DNA of 6,210 nt, from NCBI GenBank assembly GCA_002170915.1, contig NHHQ01000051.1, positions 23,250 to 29,459 on the forward strand, read 5' to 3'. Under the pieces are notes generated by a model that worked only from the letters and a program-made list of their open reading frames with translations, had not been told where the DNA came from and ran no database searches. Shown in pieces: positions 1-5,025 of the stretch. Every line of letters starts with the position of its first letter. The first letter of the stretch is position 1. The stretch comes from Rhodospirillaceae bacterium TMED167 (GTDB lineage Bacteria > Pseudomonadota > Alphaproteobacteria > Rhodospirillales_A > UBA2165). The position numbers and the translations under genes are program-made.

Positions 1-50
1 GCTTACCCGCTGAGATGGCCGATGAACTCAGGGAACTCGGCTTGTTATAG
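1..50 (+). CDS. 3' end of an unidentified plus-strand gene (partial)
   Basis: Reading from base 3, fifteen sense codons give LPAEMADELRELGLL and end at a TAG at 48-50. The stretch is rich in Leu and Glu and looks like an amphipathic C-terminal helix, which is a common way for cytosolic enzymes to end. The other two plus frames read less like protein, and one hits a stop within four codons. Only the tail is visible, so no function can be given. The gene converges on the two minus-strand genes to its right. This is a call from protein-like composition alone. Confidence 0.55.
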   Translation, partial: LPAEMADELRELGLL

Positions 51-86
51 TCCCCCGAAACTTTTTATTATCCCTTAAAATACGTT

Positions 87-125
87 TCCTATGCTCGCAT
101 TTTCAGATAGGAGAGAGTATTTTTT
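87..125 (+). terminator. Weak candidate terminator for the left-edge gene
   Basis: TCCTAT (87-92) and ATAGGA (107-112) are inverted repeats with a 14-base loop. Six T residues (120-125) follow seven bases after the stem. The order of stem then T run on the plus strand fits a terminator for the gene ending at base 50. The stem is short and AT-rich and the T run is not adjacent, so this is a weak call. Confidence 0.22.
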
Positions 126-391
126 CGTGGATCCTTAACTTTAGAAGTACCAGCGAGTAAATCAAAGTCACGGGGCCAATGGCTTCCAGGAACTTATGCA
201 CTTACCCGCTGATATAATCACCGGCTATTCGATTATGTCGCTCCTCGATAGGCTAAATATTGTCACGGTGGTAATAACCCTGGGTGATGACAGCCTCCAT
301 TTGAATGTGACCATCATCATGCTGACTGGCCATACTGCGATGTTTTAAGCGCCTGAGGTGCTGGATATGGATAGAGTTTGGCACTTAAGCT

Positions 392-407
392 GCGGGCCTA
401 GGCCCGC
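392..407 (-). terminator. GC palindrome after the TM1410-like gene
   Basis: GCGGGCCTAGGCCCGC is a perfect 16-base palindrome. As RNA it would fold into a six-pair GC stem with a CTAG tetraloop. It begins ten bases past the stop codon of the minus-strand TM1410-like gene, where a transcript-ending or 3'-protecting hairpin is expected. No T run follows on the minus strand (it continues AGCTTAAG), so it is not a textbook intrinsic terminator. It could also act on plus-strand transcripts because it is symmetric. Confidence 0.42.
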
Positions 408-417
408 CTGATCATCC

Positions 418-1512
418 CTACCTGTCTGCCGACTCGTAGAGCTTAAAATTCTCCACACCATCAAGGAGCACTCCGTCAAAACCTTGTTTTGCAACTCCAT
501 AGACGTACGAGTCAGGTTTTCCGGCAAGGATGTCATGCCACGCCCGGTCCCAATATCTGACGAGGTTGCGATCTGAGGCACCCGGTGCTGAGGCGCCGAT
601 AAAGCGGGGATTGCCAATCGCCCAACCCGGTTTCCAATAATAATGAGAGCTGTCTGCTGTGGAGATATTCATGACAGCTAAGACCAAACGTCGTGAACCG
701 ATTTTTTTCAGCTGCAGCTTACGCACATTTTTTTTGGTAAAAGGGTTCTGAGCACGGTCAAAAACATCCAGAATAAGAGCATCAAAATTCGTCATCCTCA
801 GACGTTCAACCATATCGTCTTGGGTATCAAAACGCGAAGGGTTAATCATAAACAGGAAGTTTTTGGCGTTTTTTAGACCCACAACACTGTTGGAATTTTC
901 AGATACTGGACGAGTGGGATATGCAGGAATACTGTCAAAAGCGCCGTCACCTTTATCCACTGTGAAAGGGATGAAACCGTTGGCCCGTTGTAATTCATAT
1001 GATTTTTTAGCTGTGTCCACATTCGAGGCAAAGTCAGTTGCCCAAATTTGTAGCCCGTTTTTCTGCCCAAGTTTGGCAAGCCGCAACGTTCTCTCTCTCT
1101 CGGCGGCATCAGTTTCGCCTGCCTCGACACCGCCACTGGCCGGTCTAAAGAAGACGTTGTGTAGAAGGACTCCATTAATTGACCGGACATAGGTTGTTGC
1201 CGGTGAGCGGGCGGCGCCCTCTTCGCCGCCGCTGACTTTTTCCATCAACTCGAGTCCCCCGCGTGTCATGACGATGAAGTTCTTATCCACTCGTCTAGCG
1301 AACCGGCTGATCTTGATAATGAGTGCTCTCATCTGCTCTCGGTAGTCAGCCGTGATTACCTTGCGGCCGTATGGCTCAGCAAGAGCCGGTTTGTTCGTCA
1401 GCTTTACATCCTCTCCTCCCGAGCGGACGCTTCCCTGGGCCAGGGCAGTGTCCGCGCATAACAGGCTCGCAGCGAAGAGCATATGGCTGAAAAATAGTAT
1501 CTTAGCTCTCAA
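418..1512 (-). CDS. Exported MJ1477/TM1410-family (GH114-related) glycoside-hydrolase-like protein, apparently circularly permuted
   Basis: A 364-residue protein. Residues 1-25 form a Sec signal peptide: Arg/Lys start, hydrophobic core, then Ala-Leu-Ala before Gln26. It is therefore expected in the periplasm or outside. Residues 216-360 carry hallmarks of the TM1410 TIM-barrel family: LILDVFDR (Asp249), a YYWKPGW segment near 291-297, LVRYWDRAW (317-325) and GFDGVLLD (344-351, Asp351). Residues 58-205 resemble the part that normally follows these: NFIVMTRGGLEL (78-89), INGVLLHNVFF (112-122), QIWATDF (155-161) and GFIPFTVD (179-186). The two halves are thus in swapped order. Relatives include endo-alpha-1,4-polygalactosaminidases, but the usual SIGEAED-type stretch reads NISTADS here, so activity is uncertain. 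The start is TTG, chosen because AGGAG sits seven bases upstream and the signal peptide begins there. The gene follows the oxidoreductase by 58 bases. The family call is firm; the substrate is unknown. Confidence 0.8.
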   Translation of the reverse strand: MRAKILFFSHMLFAASLLCADTALAQGSVRSGGEDVKLTNKPALAEPYGRKVITADYREQMRALIIKISRFARRVDKNFIVMTRGGLELMEKVSGGEEGAARSPATTYVRSINGVLLHNVFFRPASGGVEAGETDAAERERTLRLAKLGQKNGLQIWATDFASNVDTAKKSYELQRANGFIPFTVDKGDGAFDSIPAYPTRPVSENSNSVVGLKNAKNFLFMINPSRFDTQDDMVERLRMTNFDALILDVFDRAQNPFTKKNVRKLQLKKIGSRRLVLAVMNISTADSSHYYWKPGWAIGNPRFIGASAPGASDRNLVRYWDRAWHDILAGKPDSYVYGVAKQGFDGVLLDGVENFKLYESADR

Positions 1513-1519
1513 AAATATT

Positions 1520-1524
1520 CTCCT
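1520..1524 (-). promoter_or_regulatory. Ribosome binding site that fixes a TTG start
   Basis: On the minus strand the sequence is AGGAG, seven bases, then TTG at 1512-1510. This is the best Shine-Dalgarno sequence in the window. It supports TTG over the later in-frame ATG at codon 11, which would cut into the signal peptide. Confidence 0.75.
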
Positions 1525-1570
1525 GTATTTTCAGCGGTTGCAGGTTTGCTCTTGCGAACATTACATCAAG

Positions 1571-2683
1571 TCACGTCGACGTAAGTTCAGACACATGGCG
1601 TGCGATGGCCATAGAAGCTGTGATGCCGGGAGACTCTATACCGAATAAGTTAATCAGTCCCTCTACGCCGTGTGTTTCTGGTCCGTCAATAACGAAATCT
1701 GATGCAGGATGTCCCTGGCCGTTTAATTTCGGCCGTATGCCAGAATATCCTGGGCTGAGTGAGGCGTCGGGCAATGCCGGCCAGTATGTGCGAATGGCGT
1801 CATAAAATGCCTCTGCACGCGCCGGATCAACGGAATATTCGACATCTTCAGTCCATTCCACATCGGGGCCGAAACGCGCCTGCCCTGCCAAGTCCAGTGT
1901 AAGGTGAACGCCTAGGCCGGCCTCCTCGGGGACCGGATAGATCAGGTGGGAAAATGGCGTTTTACCGCTAAGGACAAAGTAATTTCCTTTGGCGTAATGG
2001 GACTCAGGGATATGCTCCCGTGGAAAGTCTTGAATTGATGCAGCTACATCTTGCGCAAATAATCCCGCGCAGTTGATAACAAGATTGCATTGAAGATCTA
2101 GTTGATCAGCTCCAGCGACAGATAAGCGAATACCATTATTTTCCGGGTTTCCCCCTGTGACAGGTGCGTTGAAGGCAATCATCGTCCCATGATCCTCCGC
2201 GTCGCCCTGGTAGGCCAGCATCAGTCCATGAGTGTCAATAATTCCCGTGGATGGCGACAGCAGGGCGCCCGTCGTTGTGAGATCAGGTTCCAGCTTGTTG
2301 GCCTGCGACTCCGTAAGATGCTGCAAGTCTGGTACGCCGTTGTTGTAGGCCTTCTCTTTAATGTCGTCCAAGGTGTCCAGTTGTGTATCGGACGTTGCTA
2401 CTATCAATTTGCCACATTGTTGATGGCCGACGCCGTGAGCCGGGCAGTAGTCATAAAGAAGATGTTTCCCGGAGACACAAAGTTCGGCTTTAAGGCTGTC
2501 TTTAGGATAGTAAATTCCCGCATGGATGACTTCACTGTTGCGGGAACTGGTACCCGTGCCAATCGCGTCTGCAGCTTCTAGAACTATGACGTCTCGACCG
2601 CTCATCGCAAGAGCGCGGGCGACAGCCAGGCCCACCACGCCGGCGCCAATAACAGCGCAGTCGATTTTTTCTAGAGAAGTCAT
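1571..2683 (-). CDS. FAD-dependent oxidoreductase, L-2-hydroxyglutarate oxidase (LhgO/L2HGDH) family
   Basis: A 370-residue soluble protein of the DAO superfamily. The N-terminus has a Rossmann FAD site: [10 protein letters not shown] (11-20) with GxGxxG at 13-18, and an acidic residue, Glu36, at the end of the second strand to hold the ribose. [15 protein letters not shown] (46-60) is the signature of the L-2-hydroxyglutarate oxidase group. Further family segments are GKLIVA (91-96), NCAGLFA (204-210), [19 protein letters not shown] (246-264), RFGPDVEW (270-277), GIRPKL (315-320) and [12 protein letters not shown] (350-361). Known members oxidise L-2-hydroxyglutarate to 2-oxoglutarate, removing a by-product of side reactions of malate dehydrogenase. 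E. coli LhgO is longer (about 420 residues), so this is a shorter alphaproteobacterial-type paralogue and the substrate may differ. The ATG start gives a complete FAD fold, but no clear Shine-Dalgarno precedes it. It is the first gene of a probable two-gene unit with the exported TM1410-like protein, an odd pairing. Confidence 0.88.
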   Translation of the reverse strand: MTSLEKIDCAVIGAGVVGLAVARALAMSGRDVIVLEAADAIGTGTSSRNSEVIHAGIYYPKDSLKAELCVSGKHLLYDYCPAHGVGHQQCGKLIVATSDTQLDTLDDIKEKAYNNGVPDLQHLTESQANKLEPDLTTTGALLSPSTGIIDTHGLMLAYQGDAEDHGTMIAFNAPVTGGNPENNGIRLSVAGADQLDLQCNLVINCAGLFAQDVAASIQDFPREHIPESHYAKGNYFVLSGKTPFSHLIYPVPEEAGLGVHLTLDLAGQARFGPDVEWTEDVEYSVDPARAEAFYDAIRTYWPALPDASLSPGYSGIRPKLNGQGHPASDFVIDGPETHGVEGLINLFGIESPGITASMAIARHVSELTST

Positions 2684-2721
2684 CAGGATATTTACTGCAT
2701 ATATCTTCGATTAGGCCAACT

Positions 2722-2750
2722 ATCTTATCGTCTGCGAACAGTTTCACCAA
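2722..2750 (-). promoter_or_regulatory. Candidate sigma-70 promoter for the oxidoreductase unit
   Basis: On the minus strand, TTGGTG (2750-2745) and TAAGAT (2727-2722) are separated by 17 bases, each matching four of six consensus bases. Transcription would start near 2715, leaving a leader of about 30 bases before the ATG at 2683. Placement and spacing are right, but the matches are moderate and alphaproteobacterial promoters vary. Confidence 0.35.
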
Positions 2751-2802
2751 GGCGTGAAAGGGCGTGAATTGTGGGAAGGAAGCTGCAGTATCACTTAGGT
2801 AT

Positions 2803-3357
2803 ATGAGACGTTCACAATATAAAATTACTGTGAAGAAGCTCAGTGCCGGTCTCCTTGTGGGGACCTCGATGGCAGCCGGGCTGCCCCCAGCTCTGTTTCC
2901 CGCTCTGGCAAATCCAGGCTTATGGAGAGCTGTTGCCAACAGTTTCTGGTTGAGGCCATTGTTGGGGAAGATACCGGCAAAGTTCTTAAGGCAATTCCCG
3001 TACGTTTGGAGTCATATGGCAAGTTCTATAAAAATTCCCCCAGCGGAAAACTCTTGCGGCCGGCGTTTTCATTTATGAACGCCGAAGGCGCAAACCTATA
3101 TCGGGTTAGGATACGTCAACTCGGACATTCTTTTTCCGTGGGCCAATGCCCAAAAGCATTGAGCCTTTGGAGCGTGTTGTAAAGGTCGGCACTTAAGCCT
3201 GGAGCATTGAACTGCTGCACACAAAGAAGTGCACTGAAGCAGGAAATTTCTTTATCACATGGCGTGCTGAGCAAAATTCCGAGGTAGGCACGGAGAAAAT
3301 TTTTCGAATCGTGGGGTTGGGAATGTTATTATTATGCGGAAAATCAAGATTGGTTTA
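2803..3357 (+). pseudogene. Probable decayed gene for an exported protein (frameshifts and a stop)
   Basis: From ATG 2803 (the same frame is open back to a GTG at 2764) the translation starts with basic residues (MRRSQYKITVKK), then a hydrophobic run AGLLVGTSMAAGLPP, and Ala-Leu-Ala before Asn. This is a convincing Sec signal peptide. After about 2920 this frame loses protein character and ends at 3076-3078. Protein-like sequence appears in a second frame (2946-3140): LVEAIVGEDTGKVLKAIPV, then NAEGANLYRVRI. It moves to a third frame near 3130-3192 (FFFRGPMPKSIEPLERVVKV), stops at TAA 3193-3195, and continues in that third frame to TAG 3355-3357 with segments such as GNFFITWRAEQNSE. The simplest reading is one gene broken by at least two frameshifts and a nonsense codon. 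The TGKVLKAIPV portion faintly recalls carboxypeptidase-regulatory-like beta domains, but I do not recognise the family. Chance open frames remain possible. Confidence 0.38.
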
Positions 3358-3435
3358 GTGAATAAAGTTTATGATGTGGCTCTTGCGTTTACCTTCAATG
3401 CCTTCCTCGGAGCGATGGAAAACTCAATCAACTGA
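3334..3435 (+). CDS. Possible small protein, 33 residues, unknown
   Basis: ATG 3334 opens 33 codons (MRKIKIGLVNKVYDVALAF..., ending GAMENSIN) and stops at TGA 3433-3435. It has a basic start and a moderately hydrophobic middle, like a small membrane-associated peptide. A GGGA stretch lies about eleven bases upstream, which is a poor ribosome binding site. It overlaps the last bases of the presumed decayed gene in another frame. The evidence is thin and it may be a chance ORF. Confidence 0.15.
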   Translation: MRKIKIGLVNKVYDVALAFTFNAFLGAMENSIN

Positions 3436-3527
3436 AGTAAGCTGGGAACCAGTTGTGTTGGAATCGGTGCAAGATTAGTCTCTTAAGACCAATTTTGTAT
3501 ATGTACACTCGCAGTTGCAGTCAACTG
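3429..3527. promoter_or_regulatory. Cluster of CAACTG/CAGTTG hexamers upstream of the VWA operon
   Basis: CAACTG occurs at 3429-3434 and CAGTTG at 3450-3455. CAGTTG occurs again at 3512-3517 and CAACTG at 3522-3527. The last two form a perfect inverted repeat with a four-base spacer. Spacings are 21 and 10 bases, close to two turns and one turn of the helix. This layout suits a dimeric regulator binding upstream of the operon, though no regulator is encoded in view. Confidence 0.3.
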
Positions 3528-3543
3528 GGCTATATAAATTATA
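3515..3543 (+). promoter_or_regulatory. Candidate promoter of the VWA-J protein-metallopeptidase operon
   Basis: TTGCAG (3515-3520) could serve as a -35 element. The AT-rich run TATATAAATTATA (3531-3543) offers a -10, the best-spaced hexamer being AATTAT (3537-3542) after 16 bases. A start near 3550 would leave a leader of under 20 bases before ATG 3568. The -35 element overlaps the CAGTTG-N4-CAACTG dyad, as an operator would. The -10 match is only partial. Confidence 0.3.
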
Positions 3544-3567
3544 CGCGACAACGCTTCGGGTATCAGG

Positions 3568-4275
3568 ATGGGTAACGAAAATTTACCGGAAAAAACCTCA
3601 AATGAGGACATTCAAGCCTTTCTGGCAAAGGCGGCGGCAACGCCAGTGCGGCAGTCGGGTTCGGGACCTGGCAGATTAATCTTTGCGCTCGACGCCACAG
3701 CCAGCCGGGAGCCGACGTGGGATCACGCCTGCCATATACAAGGAGAAATGTTCCAGGAAACTGCGTTGCTTGGCGGCCTTGAGATCCAACTGGCTTACTA
3801 CAGGGGTTTTGGTGAATTCCGCGCCAACAATTGGACAAAGAACTCGAGCTCTCTTCTCAGAGAGATGACAGGTGTCTTTTGCCTCGCGGGAGAAACTCAG
3901 TTTCGGAAGGTGCTTAGGCACGCACTTAACGAGTCGAAAAAGCAACCCGTCGATGCCCTCGTATTTGTTGGGGACTGCGTAGAAGAGGATGTCGACGCCC
4001 TGGGTACAGTAGCGGGCGAATTGGGTATTTTGGGGGTTCCTGTGTTTGTTTTCCAAGAGGGTTTTGACAGCATAGCGGAGTTCGCATTCAAACAGGTTGC
4101 GAAACTTTCCAATGGCGCTTATTGCAGATTGGACGAATTTAGCGCCCAAACACTAAAGGAATTGCTGCGCGCTGTTGCGGTCTTTGCCGCAGGTGGGCGT
4201 CCAGCATTGGAGAATTTGGCAAAAAAGGAAGGTGGTGCGATCCGTCAAATTGCCCACCAAGTGAAGGGCCGGTAA
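3568..4275 (+). CDS. von Willebrand factor A (VWA)-like protein with MIDAS motif
   Basis: A 235-residue protein with no signal peptide or membrane segment, so probably cytosolic. After a polar N-terminus of about 35 residues, a VWA Rossmann-like fold begins with LIFALDATASREP (37-49). The Asp42-x-Thr44-x-Ser46 is a MIDAS motif, with Thr in place of the usual first Ser. Thr110 in LAGETQF and Asp136 in LVFVGDC fit the second and third metal-ligand loops. GVPVFVFQEG (156-165) is a later core strand. The C-terminus (about 195-235) is helical and basic. VWA proteins bind partners through a divalent metal and often work with chaperones or AAA ATPases. This one heads an operon with a membrane J-domain protein nine bases downstream, suggesting they act together. 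ATG 3568 is the only standard start after an in-frame TAA at 3535-3537; no good Shine-Dalgarno is present. The fold is well supported; the target is unknown. Confidence 0.8.
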   Translation: MGNENLPEKTSNEDIQAFLAKAAATPVRQSGSGPGRLIFALDATASREPTWDHACHIQGEMFQETALLGGLEIQLAYYRGFGEFRANNWTKNSSSLLREMTGVFCLAGETQFRKVLRHALNESKKQPVDALVFVGDCVEEDVDALGTVAGELGILGVPVFVFQEGFDSIAEFAFKQVAKLSNGAYCRLDEFSAQTLKELLRAVAVFAAGGRPALENLAKKEGGAIRQIAHQVKGR

Positions 4276-4284
4276 TATCTTATC

Positions 4285-5025
4285 ATGCCATATTTAGTTC
4301 TTGGTGCTGCAATCCTGATAGGGGTCATTCTCGCCGCCCGTTGGTACGTGAGCGCGCCTCCGTCTAGTATTTTAAGAGCTCTCAAATGGGGTGGGATTGC
4401 TGCTTTAATTTGTCTGGGAATAGTTTTAATCCTGACACGGAATTTCATGTGGGCGGCTTTTGCCCTGCCGGCGCTATTGCCATGGTTTCTGCGGGCACGG
4501 CAGGCGGCGCGTATGGCTAAAAATTGGTCCCGAATGTCGGGGGCGGCAGCCGGCGGATCTGGGACAGCGCCCGGTCAAACGTCTGAAATACAAACGCGTT
4601 TTTTCAAAATGTATCTGGATCATGGTTCAGGCGAAATGAACGGTGATGTCATTTTCGGTCAATTTGCCGGAAAGACGTTGAGGGGATTGGGCTTACAGGA
4701 CCTGATCGCGTTGTTGGGAGAGTGCCGGGAAGATGAGCAGTCCGTTCAAGTTTTGTCGGCCTATCTTGACCGCTATTATGCGGACGACTGGCGGGATATG
4801 GGCGGTGCAGCGGGTTTTGAGGGTGATGGCGGCTCAGGTGCTTCTAATGGATCCATGACAGTGGAAGAGGCTTATCAGGTGTTGGGGCTGGAGCCTGGCG
4901 CGAGCACTGAGGAAGTCAAAGACGCCCACAAGAAATTGATGAGTAAAATTCACCCTGACCATGGCGGATCTACATACCTTGCGACCAAGATAAATCAGGC
5001 AAAGGATTTTCTCCTTGGGCAATGA
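4285..5025 (+). CDS. Membrane protein with C-terminal Tim14/Pam18-like J domain
   Basis: A 246-residue protein. Hydrophobic segments at about 2-18, 35-51 and 54-69 anchor it in the inner membrane, followed by basic residues (70-84) and a Gly/Ala/Ser linker (85-98). Residues 103-170 are a conserved soluble segment typical of this alphaproteobacterial family: MYLDHGSGEMNGDVIFGQFA, then LSAYLDRYYADDWR. Another Gly-rich linker leads to a short J domain at about 191-246, with AYQVLGLEPGAS, helix II, the catalytic His-Pro-Asp at 223-225, and KINQAKDFLL at the very end. The J domain ends soon after helix III, as in mitochondrial Pam18/Tim14, and there is no zinc-finger or client domain. It should therefore stimulate DnaK ATPase at the cytosolic face of the membrane. 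No Shine-Dalgarno precedes ATG 4285, only nine bases after the VWA stop, so translation is probably coupled. Its stop overlaps the next start (ATGA, 5022-5025). Confidence 0.88.
   Translation: MPYLVLGAAILIGVILAARWYVSAPPSSILRALKWGGIAALICLGIVLILTRNFMWAAFALPALLPWFLRARQAARMAKNWSRMSGAAAGGSGTAPGQTSEIQTRFFKMYLDHGSGEMNGDVIFGQFAGKTLRGLGLQDLIALLGECREDEQSVQVLSAYLDRYYADDWRDMGGAAGFEGDGGSGASNGSMTVEEAYQVLGLEPGASTEEVKDAHKKLMSKIHPDHGGSTYLATKINQAKDFLLGQ
5022..5025 (+). other. ATGA start-stop overlap of the J-protein and metallopeptidase genes
   Basis: The TGA at 5023-5025 ends the J-domain protein and the ATG at 5022-5024 starts the exported metallopeptidase. No Shine-Dalgarno of its own is visible ahead of this ATG. 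The layout points to translational coupling and to linked amounts of the two proteins. Confidence 0.75.

Larger units (their letters stand above)
51..417. other. Intergenic region between convergent genes, no gene seen
   Basis: These 367 bases separate the end of the left-edge gene from the stop of the TM1410-like gene. All frames are broken by stops. The longest plus-strand ATG ORF wholly inside it encodes only 37 residues (235-348) and lacks a ribosome binding site. The region holds a weak hairpin followed by a T run near 87-125 and a strong GC palindrome at 392-407, both described separately. I see nothing else in it that supports a gene or RNA. Confidence 0.6.
2684..3567. other. Long divergent gap between the two gene clusters
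   Basis: These 884 bases lie between the start of the minus-strand oxidoreductase and the start of the plus-strand VWA gene. No intact long gene is present. It contains a candidate minus-strand promoter, an apparent decayed plus-strand gene (about 2803-3357), a 33-codon ORF (3334-3435) and a promoter-like region with repeated CAACTG/CAGTTG hexamers (3429-3543). These are listed separately. Confidence 0.6.

Noticed and set aside
2..212. Twelve-base direct repeat CTTACCCGCTGA at 2-13 and 201-212
   Set aside because: About one exact 12-base repeat is expected by chance in a window of this size. The first copy lies inside codons of the left-edge gene and the flanks do not match, so there is no sign of an insertion or attachment site.
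235..348. Plus-strand ORF of 37 codons in the left intergenic region
   Set aside because: No ribosome binding site and no recognisable protein character. It is a typical chance ORF.
2751..2768. Short tandem repeat of GGCGTGAA
   Set aside because: Only two copies of eight bases, with no wider array and no link to a known site.
2532..2939. Minus-strand ORF of 135 codons across the start of the oxidoreductase gene
   Set aside because: It overlaps the well-supported FAD-binding N-terminus in another frame, and its Arg-rich end is a frame shadow. A short part upstream of the oxidoreductase reads like protein, but no start signal supports it.
380..3198. Eleven-base repeat GGCACTTAAGC at 380-390 and 3188-3198
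   Set aside because: Several 11-base repeats are expected by chance in 6.2 kb, and the flanking bases differ.
3212..3242. Imperfect hairpin (TGCAC/GTGCA and CTGC/GCAG with a five-base bulge)
   Set aside because: The stem is interrupted and no T run follows directly. It falls within the presumed decayed gene, so a terminator or RNA element is not supported.
3676..4149. Minus-strand ORF of 157 codons opposite the VWA gene
   Set aside because: It is antisense to a gene with clear VWA motifs and has no signature of its own.
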